Source: DAIQNV01 sp036788215
Lineage (GTDB): Bacteria; Planctomycetota; Phycisphaerae; Phycisphaerales; UBA1924
Assembly (NCBI GenBank): GCA_036788215.1
Contig: DAIQNV010000015.1
Coordinates: forward strand, 1-53,199
Direction: 5' to 3'
Length of the DNA stretch: 53,199 nt
Positions 8,763 through 17,699 of the stretch are shown here, piece after piece. The position numbers were made by a program, and so were the translations under genes. How positions within the stretch are numbered: the stretch's first letter is position 1; every line of letters starts with the position of its first letter. Below the pieces are notes generated by a model. The model was not told where the DNA came from, searched no databases, and saw nothing but the letters and a program-made list of their open reading frames with translations.

Positions 8763-8793
8763 CGTGGAGAAATCGCTTCGCGATGTCTCCACG
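8763..8793 (+). terminator. Strong hairpin between trpE and the dehydrogenase gene
   Basis: CGTGGAGA pairs with TCTCCACG, an inner ATCG/CGAT stem is separated by one A-G mismatch, and the loop is CTTCG. There is no T-run. It may end the trpE transcript with Rho or protect its 3' end. Confidence 0.4.
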
Positions 8794-8811
8794 GCACCCA
8801 AACTGTCTTGG

Positions 8812-8817
8812 CATACT
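8812..8817 (+). promoter_or_regulatory. Possible -10 box for a leaderless dehydrogenase transcript
   Basis: CATACT ends six bases before the ATG at 8824, so the predicted transcription start falls on the start codon. No Shine-Dalgarno intervenes and no -35 was recognised. Confidence 0.35.
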
Positions 8818-8823
8818 GGGGGC

Positions 8824-9783
8824 ATGAACAAGCCTGTCGTTCTCGTGACCGAGGATCTGTCGGAAGGCCCCCTGGCGTGGCTGGCGGAGCGGTGCCGGGT
8901 GGTGCGGGGCGCGGTGGGGTCAACGGAGTTTGAGAGCGCAGCTTCGGACGCGGTCGCGCTGGTGGTGCGGACCTACACCGTGGTGGACGGGGCGCTGCTG
9001 GACCGGATGCCCGGGCTGAAGGTCGTGGCGCGGGCGGGGGTGGCGCTCGACAACATCGACGTCGGGGCGTGCCGTGGGCGCGGGGTGGAGGTGGTGCACA
9101 ACCCGGGTGCGAACGCGGACGCGGTGGTGGAGTATGTCTTTGCGCTGCTGTTCGATGCGCTGCGACCCCGGGTGTTCATCGAGAGGGCGCTCGATCTGGA
9201 GGCGTGGAACGCGCTGCGGGCCGAACTCCTGGCCCCGCGCCAGTTGAACGGGACGACGCTTGGGATCTGGGGGCTGGGGCGGATCGGGAGGCGCGTGGCC
9301 CGCGTGGCGGGGGCGCTCCAGATGAGGGTGATCTACCACGATCTGCTGGAGATCCCGGAGGACCAGCGCTTCGGGGCCGAGGCGGTGCGCCGCGAGGCGT
9401 TGCTGGAGCGTGCGGAGATCGTGACCGTCCACGTGGACGATCGGCCGGCGAACCGGCAGCTGGTCTCGGCGGACGCGTTCGGGCGGATGCGGTCGGACGT
9501 GGTCTTCCTGAACTGTGCGCGGGGGCTGATCGTGGACCCGGTGGCGTGCGCGGAGTTCTTCGTCGCGCATCCGGCGGCGCAGGCGCTCCTGGACGTGCAC
9601 GACCCGGAGCCCTTCGACGCGACCTACCCCCTGCTCGACATCCCCAACGTGCACCTCGCGCCCCACATCGCGGCGGCGACCGAGCAGGCGAAGGTGAACA
9701 TGAGCTGGGTGGTGCGGGATGTGGGCCGGGTGCTGCGCGGGGAGAAGCCCGAGCATCCGGCCCCGGTGAGCGCGGAGCGGTAG
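8824..9783 (+). CDS. D-2-hydroxyacid dehydrogenase, phosphoglycerate-dehydrogenase-like
   Basis: 319 residues. The protein has the two-domain fold of NAD-dependent D-isomer 2-hydroxyacid dehydrogenases. The Rossmann motif GIWGLGRIGRRVA lies near residue 145, and the catalytic Arg233 (NCARGLIVD), Glu262 (DPEP) and His281 (APHIAAAT) are all present. The best guess is oxidation of 3-phosphoglycerate for serine synthesis or a related hydroxyacid. It lacks the C-terminal ACT/ASB regulatory domains of long SerA, so feedback by serine is unlikely and another hydroxyacid substrate is possible. It lies between trpE and the redox operon, on the same strand but separated by hairpins. I do not assign serA because the substrate is not readable. 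Confidence 0.85.
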   Translation: MNKPVVLVTEDLSEGPLAWLAERCRVVRGAVGSTEFESAASDAVALVVRTYTVVDGALLDRMPGLKVVARAGVALDNIDVGACRGRGVEVVHNPGANADAVVEYVFALLFDALRPRVFIERALDLEAWNALRAELLAPRQLNGTTLGIWGLGRIGRRVARVAGALQMRVIYHDLLEIPEDQRFGAEAVRREALLERAEIVTVHVDDRPANRQLVSADAFGRMRSDVVFLNCARGLIVDPVACAEFFVAHPAAQALLDVHDPEPFDATYPLLDIPNVHLAPHIAAATEQAKVNMSWVVRDVGRVLRGEKPEHPAPVSAER

Positions 9784-9811
9784 GCTGTCGTTCAGTTCGA
9801 GGGTTCGGCTC

Positions 9812-10114
9812 GTGATCGAAGTGATCGGATGGCTGACGGTGGGGCTCGGCGTGTACCTCGCGCTGGGGCTGGCGTTCGCGCTCGTGTTCGTGACGCGTGG
9901 GGTCGGAGCGGTTGACGCCGCGGCGCGTGAAGCCGGGTGGGGGTTTCGGGTGTTGATCGTTCCCGGGACGGCGCTCCTGTGGCCCGCGCTGGCGAAGATG
10001 TGGACCGAAGCGCGGGCGACGCGGGCGGTGCCGCTCGCAGACCTGCCGACCGACGACGGGACCGCGACGGAGCGTTCAACCGCAGCGGGCGGGCACCGAG
10101 GAAGCGGGGCATGA
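9812..10114 (+). CDS. Small membrane protein, first gene of the heme/Rieske operon
   Basis: 100 residues starting GTG or ATG-like in frame at MIEVIGWLTVG. An N-terminal helix at about 5-29 and a second hydrophobic stretch at about 44-60 (FRVLIVPGTALLWPALAKMW) make it an integral membrane protein, with a polar Thr/Ala-rich tail. I know of no function. From memory, small proteins of this type, with a GV-x-x-x-D-A-A segment followed by FR-LI-PG-x-x-LWP, sit next to ferric-reductase-like genes in other phyla. Its stop overlaps the start of the next gene (ATGA), so the two are probably translationally coupled. Start position moderately sure. Confidence 0.6.
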   Translation: MIEVIGWLTVGLGVYLALGLAFALVFVTRGVGAVDAAAREAGWGFRVLIVPGTALLWPALAKMWTEARATRAVPLADLPTDDGTATERSTAAGGHRGSGA

Positions 10115-10275
10115 GGGCATCGCACCGCAGGGCGCACGGGATCCTTTGGCCCCTGCTCGGGCCGGCGCTGGTGGCGCTCGTGGTCTGGGCGGTCTGGTCG
10201 ATCCCGGCGGATCCGTTCGCGACCCCCAAGTCGCCCGAGTCGCCGGCGCGTCCCGGTGTAGAGGGGCGACCGTGA
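10111..10275 (+). CDS. 54-residue single-pass membrane protein in the redox operon
   Basis: Starts MRASHRRAHG, giving a basic cytoplasmic N-terminus, then one helix at about 12-30 (LWPLLGPALVALVVWAVW), then a short Pro-rich outer tail. It overlaps the gene before it by ATGA and the gene after it by GTGA, which is strong evidence that it is translated despite its size. It may be a small subunit or assembly factor of the heme/Rieske protein that follows. No family known to me. Confidence 0.6.
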   Translation: MRASHRRAHGILWPLLGPALVALVVWAVWSIPADPFATPKSPESPARPGVEGRP

Positions 10276-11513
10276 CACACCGGTACCGCGCGATCACCTG
10301 GAACCGGCACAAGCGCGTGTACGACGCGGTCGTGGTGGTCGCGATCCTGCTCGGGATCGGCGGGTTCGCTCTGGGGACGGCGCTGACCGCGGACGACAGC
10401 CCGGACCCCGTGGTCGTGCTGCTGCGGGCGCTCGGGCTGACCGCGTTCAGCCTTTTGCATGTCGTCCTGTGCATCGGTCCCCTGGCGCGACTGACGGACC
10501 GGGCGCTGCCTCTCCTCTACAACCGCCGGCACCTGGGCGTCGCGACCTTCCTGGTCGCGCTGGCGCACGGGGTGCTCGTGCTGGGCTACTACGGCGGGTT
10601 CGGGGTGCTCGACCCGTTCAGCGCCGTGCTCTTCGCGGACCGGTCGTTCGGCTCGCTCGCAAGCTTCCCCTACGAGTTGCTGGGCTTCGGGGCGCTCCTG
10701 ATCCTTTTCGCCCTGGCGGCGACGAGCCATGATTTCTGGCTCAGGCAGCTCTCCCCTTCGGTGTGGAAGGGGCTGCACATGTCGGTCTACGGCGCGTACG
10801 GGCTCGCGGTGGCTCACGTCGCGCTCGGGGCGCTCCGGGATCAGGCGGGGCCCGTCTCCGTCGCCGCCCTCGCGGGCGGGGTCACGCTGGTCTTCGGGCT
10901 GCACGCGGTGACCGGTATCCGCGAGCTGGCCCGCGACGCAGCGGGCGTGGAACCGCCGACCGGCGAGGGGAAGGACGCGACGCCCTGGGTGCCGATCGGC
11001 CCGGTCGACGAGATCCCCGAGCGCCGGGCCAAGGTCGTCTGCCTGCGCGGTCAGGAGCGTGTGGCGGTCTTCCGGCACGGGGGCCGGGTGTCCGCGGTCA
11101 CCAATGTCTGCGCCCACCAGGGGGGCCCGCTGGGCGAGGGCAAGATCGTGGACGGGTGCATCACCTGCCCCTGGCACGGGTACCAGTACGACCCCGCGAA
11201 CGGGCAGAGCCCGCCCCCCTACACGGAGAAGATCGCGACCTACCGCGTGCGTGTGGAGGGGCGCGAGGTCTACCTCGACCCCAGGCCCCTGCCCCCGGGC
11301 ACACAGGTCGAGCCGGCGGTCTACGACGCGACGCCGGACGACGAGACGCTGTTCGAGCCCGTCGAGAAAACGGTCCGCCCCGGGGGCGAGGAGCAGGAGG
11401 GGCGGCGCGCCCCGCGACGCGAGGAGATCGACCCCGACCTCGCCGACACCGCCCAAGGCGTCGAGCACCTGCCCGAGATCGACCCCGACGAACGCGAGGA
11501 GCGCAGGCGATGA
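10272..11513 (+). CDS. Membrane ferric-reductase-like domain fused to a Rieske [2Fe-2S] domain
   Basis: 413 residues, GTG start overlapping the previous stop. Residues about 15-215 hold five or six membrane helices resembling the ferric reductase/YedZ-type heme-binding core, with candidate heme ligands His63, His99, His169 and His182. Residues about 238-335 are a Rieske domain with the full cluster motif: Cys280-x-His282 and Cys299-x2-His302 (CAHQGGPLGEG and CPWHGYQYD). The last 80 residues are acidic and disordered. It most likely moves electrons between a heme-bearing membrane core and a soluble 2Fe-2S domain. Donor and acceptor are unknown. It overlaps the next gene by ATGA, so the pair is coupled. 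Confidence 0.85.
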   Translation: MTHRYRAITWNRHKRVYDAVVVVAILLGIGGFALGTALTADDSPDPVVVLLRALGLTAFSLLHVVLCIGPLARLTDRALPLLYNRRHLGVATFLVALAHGVLVLGYYGGFGVLDPFSAVLFADRSFGSLASFPYELLGFGALLILFALAATSHDFWLRQLSPSVWKGLHMSVYGAYGLAVAHVALGALRDQAGPVSVAALAGGVTLVFGLHAVTGIRELARDAAGVEPPTGEGKDATPWVPIGPVDEIPERRAKVVCLRGQERVAVFRHGGRVSAVTNVCAHQGGPLGEGKIVDGCITCPWHGYQYDPANGQSPPPYTEKIATYRVRVEGREVYLDPRPLPPGTQVEPAVYDATPDDETLFEPVEKTVRPGGEEQEGRRAPRREEIDPDLADTAQGVEHLPEIDPDEREERRR

Positions 11514-12352
11514 GCCAGACCGACGCACCGACGGGCGCGGGAACGGGGCCGGACCCCTTCTACGTGGGCTATCGAGCCCTGCCCCGCACGCACCGCCTGT
11601 TCCTCCTGGCAGCGGTGCCCCTGGCGCTCGCCCTCGTCGGCGTGGGGGCGGTGGGCCTCGCGGTGTCGCAGCCGGCGTGGGGCGATGGGCAGTGGCGCAA
11701 CGCAGAGGCAGTGACGATCGAGGGCGTGCTGAGGCTGGACCCCTACCCCACGCTCCACATCGCTGCGACGGACGGGCTGCGGTCCTATCTGCTGGTGCGG
11801 ACCGGCAAGCTCGGGTCGCTCGCGATGCTGGAGGATCGCCGGGGAGAGCTCGACGGGGCAACGGTGGCGGCGCGGGGGTGGGTCATCGAGCGGGACGGGC
11901 GCCGGATGCTCGAGCTCGACGCCGACGGCGCGGGCGAACCCGTCGTGGGCGGTGCGCCCGCGATCGTGGCCCGGCCGGTCGAGGCCGGGCTCGAGGCGAT
12001 CAACCCCCTTCGTCTGGCGCTGACCGGTGCGGAGCCGGTGACGGTGCGGGGGGAGATCGTCGACGCGAAGTGCTACCTCGGGGCGATGAAGCCCGGGCTC
12101 GGACGCGGGCACAAGGCGTGCGCCACGCTCTGCGTGCGCGGGGGCATCCCGCCGGTGCTGGCGAGCCTCGGGGCCGACGGGCGGGCGCGGTACCACCTCC
12201 TGGTCAACGAGACGGGGATGGCGCTGACGGGCGAGCGCCTCGAGGAGCTGCTGCCCCTGATCGCGGAGCCCATCGAGGCGACCGGCGTCGAGAGCCGGGT
12301 GGGCGCGTGGCGCGTCCTGCGACTGACGCGCGACGCGGTGAAGGCCCTGTGA
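11510..12352 (+). CDS. Membrane-anchored protein with conserved-looking Cys/His motif, last gene of the redox operon
   Basis: 280 residues. The N-terminal 29 residues are cytoplasmic, one helix follows at about 30-52, and the rest is exported. Residues about 65-135 look beta-rich, OB-fold-like. Residues 185-213 contain DAKCYLGAMKPG and HKACATLCVRGGIPP, that is Cys188, Met193, His201, Cys204 and Cys208, a likely metal, heme or disulfide site. A repeat of the OB-like pattern follows. The family is not known to me by name. Its place after the heme/Rieske protein suggests a periplasmic electron-carrier or cofactor-binding subunit of the same complex. Start set by the ATGA overlap. Confidence 0.65.
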   Translation: MSQTDAPTGAGTGPDPFYVGYRALPRTHRLFLLAAVPLALALVGVGAVGLAVSQPAWGDGQWRNAEAVTIEGVLRLDPYPTLHIAATDGLRSYLLVRTGKLGSLAMLEDRRGELDGATVAARGWVIERDGRRMLELDADGAGEPVVGGAPAIVARPVEAGLEAINPLRLALTGAEPVTVRGEIVDAKCYLGAMKPGLGRGHKACATLCVRGGIPPVLASLGADGRARYHLLVNETGMALTGERLEELLPLIAEPIEATGVESRVGAWRVLRLTRDAVKAL

Positions 12353-12369
12353 AACGCCGGGCGTGAGCC

Positions 12370-14298
12370 TCAGCGACGACGACGACTGGCGACCAGGCCC
12401 GCGAGGGCGAGGACGCCCATCGCGCCCGGCGCCGGGACGACGTCGACGGTGAGCCCGTTCGGACCGAAGGAGACGGTGTAGAACCGCCCGCCGCCCGCGT
12501 CGAGCCCCTCGATCGCAGCAAACTGCCCGACGAACGCGCCCGCGGTGAGGATGGTGAACGAGTCGCCCAGGTCGACCTTGCCCACGGTCTCGAAGACGAG
12601 GGTGCCGGCGCTGCCGGGCCCGCCCGCGGCGCCGAAGAAGAAGGTGCCGTCAACATCGACCGCACCGAAGGAGTCGCCCCCGAGCTGGATGACGAGCCGG
12701 CTGCCCTCCGCCTGGACGTAGTCGCCCAGAACCTCGACGCGCGAGCCCCCGGAGAGCGCGCCGCCCTTGGAGCCATCGATCACGCCACCGACACCGACGC
12801 GGAGCTCGCCCTCGACCGTGAGGCTGGACAGACCCAGGAGGTCGCGCCCGTCCAGGGCACTGACGCGCCCGATCTCGCCGATGTTCGTGAGCGAGGACAG
12901 GGCGTCGCCTCCCAGCCCGTTGTCGATTTTGCCCGTGCCCCGGACCGTCAGGTCGGCCTCGACGCGCTGGATGCCGGTAGCGTTGGACGCCTGCAGCGTG
13001 CCCCCCAGGTCGAACGACCCGCCCGAGAGCGTTCCGTTCGCGAGGTTGACGAGCCCGCCGGTCGCGTGGAAGGTGGCGCCCCCGTCGACCGAGAGCGCCC
13101 CGCCCGCCTGGACGTCGAACGAGCCGGCGGTGGTGAAGTTGCGCTGCGAGCCCAGCGCGAGGCGACCGTCGGTGACGATGCGCTCGAGCCCGTTGATCGC
13201 GTCGAACTTCGCCGCGGCGCCCTCGAGTGAGACCCCCGCCGCCAGCTCGCGGATGTCGGCCCCGACCAGGCGCAGCTCGCTGTTCGCCGCGACCTGCCAC
13301 TGCCCGCTGGTGAGCCGGTCGCCGGGCGTGTCGACCCCGTCGGTCGAGAGCAGGCCCTGGGCGACGCGCACGGTGCCGTTGTTGGTGAGGTCGACGCCCT
13401 CGATCGTGAACGCCCCGCCATCACGCTGGACGAAGGAGCCGCCCTCCTGCACGACGATGCGCTGCGTGCCCGGGCCGACGCCCTGCATCGTGCGGGCAAC
13501 GCCGCCCGCGATGTTCAGCGAGGCACCGTCGCGGACCATGAACTCGCCGTTGCGGGTGAGTGTCGGTCCGGTGGTGCCACCAAGGTCCAGTGAGCCCCGG
13601 GCGACGTCGATGCAGGTGTCGTCGATGTCGGCGACGAAGTTCCCGTTGAACTGGGCGGTCCCGTCGATGACGATGAGCGCCTTGGTGAAGGAGTAGTCGA
13701 TCGCGGTCAGCGAAGCGTTGGCGGAGGTCGTGACGACGGTCATCCCGTCCCCGATGCCCACGATCTCGGTGTCCTCGAGCCGGGCGTTCGAGCCGAGCTG
13801 CACGCTGGCGACGCCGGCGATCCGGGCGTTGGCGAAAAGCGAGGAGCCCCCGACCTCGAGCGTCCCGACATCGGCGATGTTCGTGCCGTTGAAGACCGTA
13901 TCGAAGGTGTCGCGGGCGCCGGCGTGCTCAGCCACGCCGGTCGCGAAGCGGAACGCGCCGCCCGGGGCGCCACGGAGTCGCCCCGTGCCAAGGGTGGAAC
14001 CGCCCAGGACCTGGAGCGAGCGGGGGCCCGCGTTGATCGTGGCGCCGGCGGAGGTGAAGAGCAGCTCGCTGATGACGAAGTCATCGTCGAGCGTGATCGT
14101 GAAGGGGTGGCCCGCGACCGTGATCTCGGCCCGATAGGTCAGGGCGGCGTTGTTCGGCGCGACGGGCGTCGACCAGTTGCCCGCATCGGACCACAGGCCC
14201 GAGTCATCATCGAGCCAGACGGAGACCGTCGGATCGGTCCCGCCGATCGCCTGCCCCGCGACCAGCGCGAGCCCCAACACACCCCAGCGCCCCGCCAT
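12370..14298 (-). CDS. Secreted beta-helix-type surface protein with PAPG-CTERM tail
   Basis: 642 residues. I chose MAGRWGVLGLALVAG as start because it opens a signal peptide; 19 further in-frame codons upstream look non-coding. The mature protein begins with WLDDDSGLWSDAGNWS, a motif seen at the start of PEP-CTERM autotransporter-strand proteins. It continues as Gly/Ser/Thr-rich beta repeats (about residues 60-600), consistent with a right-handed beta-helix. It ends PAPGAMGVLALAG, a helix and RRRR, the sorting tail thought to be cut by an exosortase. It is probably a cell-surface or matrix protein. It converges on the redox operon, with 17 bases between stops. Confidence 0.8.
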   Translation of the reverse strand: MAGRWGVLGLALVAGQAIGGTDPTVSVWLDDDSGLWSDAGNWSTPVAPNNAALTYRAEITVAGHPFTITLDDDFVISELLFTSAGATINAGPRSLQVLGGSTLGTGRLRGAPGGAFRFATGVAEHAGARDTFDTVFNGTNIADVGTLEVGGSSLFANARIAGVASVQLGSNARLEDTEIVGIGDGMTVVTTSANASLTAIDYSFTKALIVIDGTAQFNGNFVADIDDTCIDVARGSLDLGGTTGPTLTRNGEFMVRDGASLNIAGGVARTMQGVGPGTQRIVVQEGGSFVQRDGGAFTIEGVDLTNNGTVRVAQGLLSTDGVDTPGDRLTSGQWQVAANSELRLVGADIRELAAGVSLEGAAAKFDAINGLERIVTDGRLALGSQRNFTTAGSFDVQAGGALSVDGGATFHATGGLVNLANGTLSGGSFDLGGTLQASNATGIQRVEADLTVRGTGKIDNGLGGDALSSLTNIGEIGRVSALDGRDLLGLSSLTVEGELRVGVGGVIDGSKGGALSGGSRVEVLGDYVQAEGSRLVIQLGGDSFGAVDVDGTFFFGAAGGPGSAGTLVFETVGKVDLGDSFTILTAGAFVGQFAAIEGLDAGGGRFYTVSFGPNGLTVDVVPAPGAMGVLALAGLVASRRRR

Positions 14299-14510
14299 GA
14301 CGCGTCCGCCACGCCCACCGCTCGACCGAAGGTCAGGTCCCATAACGATCAGCACTCCGTCTGGACGGTGACGCGGCAGCGCTCCCTCGGCCCGCGTCCC
14401 CCGGAGAAATTACCCCCCCGGGCCCTCCCGTTCAATCCCGAGAGCGTAACCCCGTGAAGGAATCGAAGTTGCGCCCCCGCGCAACCCGCTTCCCCGGCCC
14501 TCCCGGGGGG
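14299..14510. other. Intergenic stretch upstream of the surface-protein gene
   Basis: 212 bases between the kinase stop and the surface-protein start, both on the minus strand. Two short inverted repeats lie just past the kinase stop: GTTGCG/CGCAAC at 14468-14485 and CCCCGG/CCGGGG near 14493-14508. They could slow transcription at the end of the kinase gene. No T-run and no clear promoter were seen. Confidence 0.3.
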
Positions 14511-17477
14511 TCATCCGGGGTGGCTTGACGAAAGATTCGCGATCGCCCCGTCAGCCTCAGCGAGCGTGGTCTCGAGATCCTTCAGCTCACCTTCGACGGG
14601 CACGCCCTGCGCCTCCAGTCCGATAAACACCTCCCGGCATTGGGTGAACCAGTCGCGGGCCGCCAGCCAGTGGTCCAGGGCTGCCGACCCCTCGATCGCC
14701 TCCGCCTGCGTCTTCTCCAGTTCCCCGAGCTTGAAGAGAGCCACCGCGAGGTCCCGCTCGTGCCTAGGGATGCGGTCCGCGACAGCGAGTTCCTTGCGGA
14801 GGCTCACCATCTCGGCCCCTATCCCGGCGGCGTCGGCGTACGCCCCGGTTTCCGTCAGCACGCTCATCAGACGGCTGAGGACCAGCCCGTGGTCGCGCTG
14901 GGCCTCAAGGTTCGACTCGTCGAGCGCGAGCTGGCCGGTCACGCGCTCCGCGAGGCGGTAGGCGTCGGTCGCGCGGGCGTAGTGCTCCGCCCGGGCCTCG
15001 GGGGTGGGAGCGAGGGGGGCGAGGCGCTCGTGGGCGAGGCCGACCCCGTACAACCCGAAGAAGACGTCCCGCTGGTAGACCGCGTGGTTGGGGTGCTCGA
15101 TCGCGAGCAGCTGGATCTGCCCGAGCCCGCGCCGGGCGTCCTCGAGCCCAAGGCCGGTCTCGGCCCGGCCCTCCGCTCCGAGGACATCCGCGAGCTGGGC
15201 GTCCCGCTCGCGTTGCCGGGCCGCTTCGATCCGGCGGGCGAGCTGGAGGCGGGTCAGCCCGAGCTCAACGAGCATGGTGGCCCGCAGGCGCTCGGGGTCA
15301 TTGTCGTAGGTGTCCGCCGCGGCGCCGCCCGTGCCGAGCAGCTCGCCCCACGCCTCGATCGAGTCGCGGTAGGCGTCGATGGCCCGATCCGCCTCAACAC
15401 GGGCCTCGTCGAGTGTCTTGACACCCGAGATCATGCGCCGGTGTATGTCGGCGATGAGCCCGATCGACCGCGCCGAGCCGGCAGCCGCCAGGAACGATTG
15501 CGGCGCGATAGCGATCGCCTGCTCGAAGCGGCGCTTCGCTTCCAGCGCCATCGCGGAGGCCTCGGCGAACCGCCCGTTCCGCTGCAGCCAGCCGGCCATC
15601 CGCTCGCGGTTCTCGCCCAGCCCGATGAGCACAGAAGAATCGTCGGGGCGGGCAACGAGCAGGGCCTCGCGCAGGCGCCTCGACTCGTCGTAGTGCTTCC
15701 CCGCTTCCCCCGAATCCCCGAGGCTCGCGCTGTAGGGCGCGCCGTACAGGTCGCCCACGCGGTCGTGCCCCTCGGCGACCTCCGCCAGCAGTTCCCAGTC
15801 CCGGTCGCCCGCCGGCCCACCGGCGTCGTCGATGAGGCGCTCGCGCATCAGGTCGAGGTACTTGAGCGCGTTCTCGAGGACGAGGCGCCGTGCGTTGCTG
15901 GCGCCGCGGAGGTGCTCGATCTCGTCGTTGAAGTCGTACATGAAGGTGCGGACCAGGTCGCGCACCTCGTCGAAGCTCTCACGCTCGCGCCCGAGGCTCT
16001 GGGTCACCTGCTCGTTGGCGGCCCGCAGCTCGGTGTTCAACGCCCCCACCACCACCGAGAAGACCGTGCCCGCGAGCAGCAGCACCGCAGCGGCGGACGC
16101 CGGCGCCTTGTGCCGGCTGACGGTCTTGGTGAGGACGTACCACCCGCTGTCGCGCTTGGCCTCGATGGGCTCGCCCGCGAGGTAGCGCCGGATGTCGCGT
16201 GCGAACTCGCCGGCGGACTGGTAGCGGCGCTCGCGGGGCTTGCTGAGCGCCTTGAGGGTGATCGTCTCGAGCTCGTCGCCGATGCGCCGGCCCCAGTCGC
16301 TGGGCCTGGTCGGCTCGTCGTACAGGATCGCGTCGAGGACCTCGCGCACGGAACCGACGACGCGGTAGGGGAAGCGCCCGCCCGTGATCATCTGGTAGAG
16401 GATCACGCCCAGGCTGTAGACATCGCTGCGGACATCGACCGACGCGTGCTCGCCCGCCGCCTGCTCGGGGCTGGCCCAGGGCATGGAGCCCACAAACTGG
16501 CCCGTCTCAGTCATGACCGAGTGCTCGGGCGAGATCGCCGACGCGCTGTCGTCGAGCTTGACGAGGCCGAAGTCGACGAGGATCGGCGCCCCCGTCGTCT
16601 CGAGGCGGATGTTGGCGGGCTTCAGGTCGCGGTGGATGACCCCACGCATGTGCGCGGCGCTGACCGCGTCGCAGATCTGCGCAAAGAGCTCCAGCAGGCG
16701 ACGGAGCTCGGGGTCGGACGCGGTGAGCGCCTTCGTCCGGGCGTGCGAGCCCCGCGACGGGCCGATGCGCCCCGCGATCGACCGCGCGGACGACCTGGAC
16801 GACACCGAGGTGCGCGTTGCGGTCCGGGTCGCGGTCCGGGTTTGGGCAGCCGCTGCGGTATCAGGGCTCGTGATCGTCTCCGCGTCGGGGTCGGGCTGAC
16901 GCTCGCCCGGGCGGAGCCGGCGGAGGACGACATCGAGGCTCTCGCCCGCGATGTAGTCCATGATGTAGTAGAAGCTGCCATCAGCGGTCGCGCCGCTCCC
17001 CCGAACCTTGACGATGCCCGGGTGCTCAAGCTGCTCGAGCACCGACACCTCGCGCTCGAAGCGGGTACGGGCCGACCGGCTCGTCGCGGCGCCCCCGTGC
17101 AGCAGCTTGATCGCGACGCGGTCGCCCGTGTCGCGCTCGACCGCCTCGAAGACGACGCCCTGCCCGCCCCGGTGCACCTCGCGCAGCACATCGAAGCCCG
17201 CGAAGAACCCCGGGGGCAGGTCGATCGCCCGGCTCCGCGCCGCATGCCGGCCAAGCGCCATCGTGCGGTGTGTCGCGGACGCGGGCCCGGTGCCCCTCTC
17301 CTGGCCCTTACCCTGGCCCCCGCTGATCGAGAGCCCGCCCACGGACATCGAGGTGACCGCCATCGCGTCCGCCTGCTGGAGTGCCCCCAGGATCAGGTCC
17401 CGATCGGCATCGCGCTTCGCGACCGGCCCGGTCGCGGGTGGGTCGCCGGGCCCATGCTGTGCGTCTCGGTCCGACAT
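14511..17477 (-). CDS. Transmembrane Ser/Thr protein kinase (PknB-type) with C-terminal helical repeats
   Basis: 988 residues. Start MSDRDAQHGP chosen over an upstream in-frame Met because the preceding residues do not look like protein. The kinase domain spans about 94-455 and is complete: glycine loop VHRGGQGVVFEAV, Lys124 (VAIKLL), Glu143, catalytic Asp284 (HRDLKPANI), Asp302 (DFGLVKLD) and MPWASPEQAAGE. A 65-residue Thr/Arg/Ser-rich insert (about 190-255) breaks the usual spacing between the hinge and helix E. A membrane helix follows at about 486-505 (SAAAVLLLAGTVFSVVVGAL), then about 450 helical residues resembling TPR/coiled coil. It lies 222 bases downstream of an ECF sigma factor on the same strand, a common planctomycete pairing. 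Its substrates are unknown; the sigma factor is a candidate. Confidence 0.92.
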   Translation of the reverse strand: MSDRDAQHGPGDPPATGPVAKRDADRDLILGALQQADAMAVTSMSVGGLSISGGQGKGQERGTGPASATHRTMALGRHAARSRAIDLPPGFFAGFDVLREVHRGGQGVVFEAVERDTGDRVAIKLLHGGAATSRSARTRFEREVSVLEQLEHPGIVKVRGSGATADGSFYYIMDYIAGESLDVVLRRLRPGERQPDPDAETITSPDTAAAAQTRTATRTATRTSVSSRSSARSIAGRIGPSRGSHARTKALTASDPELRRLLELFAQICDAVSAAHMRGVIHRDLKPANIRLETTGAPILVDFGLVKLDDSASAISPEHSVMTETGQFVGSMPWASPEQAAGEHASVDVRSDVYSLGVILYQMITGGRFPYRVVGSVREVLDAILYDEPTRPSDWGRRIGDELETITLKALSKPRERRYQSAGEFARDIRRYLAGEPIEAKRDSGWYVLTKTVSRHKAPASAAAVLLLAGTVFSVVVGALNTELRAANEQVTQSLGRERESFDEVRDLVRTFMYDFNDEIEHLRGASNARRLVLENALKYLDLMRERLIDDAGGPAGDRDWELLAEVAEGHDRVGDLYGAPYSASLGDSGEAGKHYDESRRLREALLVARPDDSSVLIGLGENRERMAGWLQRNGRFAEASAMALEAKRRFEQAIAIAPQSFLAAAGSARSIGLIADIHRRMISGVKTLDEARVEADRAIDAYRDSIEAWGELLGTGGAAADTYDNDPERLRATMLVELGLTRLQLARRIEAARQRERDAQLADVLGAEGRAETGLGLEDARRGLGQIQLLAIEHPNHAVYQRDVFFGLYGVGLAHERLAPLAPTPEARAEHYARATDAYRLAERVTGQLALDESNLEAQRDHGLVLSRLMSVLTETGAYADAAGIGAEMVSLRKELAVADRIPRHERDLAVALFKLGELEKTQAEAIEGSAALDHWLAARDWFTQCREVFIGLEAQGVPVEGELKDLETTLAEADGAIANLSSSHPG

Positions 17478-17699
17478 GCGCTTCCGTTCCCGAAGACCCG
17501 TGCAGGTGGGCCCGCCCGGCGTTGACCAACACCCCGAATCAGGTGCCGTCGCCACGAGGGCACCCGGCGTGGTGCTCGTCCAGAGTCGAGAACGGGGCGC
17601 ACGCCCGGCTCTCACGCCCGTTTCGGTCTGTCTCCCCCATTGTCCGCAGAACCCGGCAAAATGCTCGGTCCGACCGTCATCTTCCTTGTATACCGACCT

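Noticed and set aside
14640..17525. 961-codon plus-strand frame opposite the kinase gene
   Set aside because: Mirror frame of a gene with complete kinase motifs; no independent signal.
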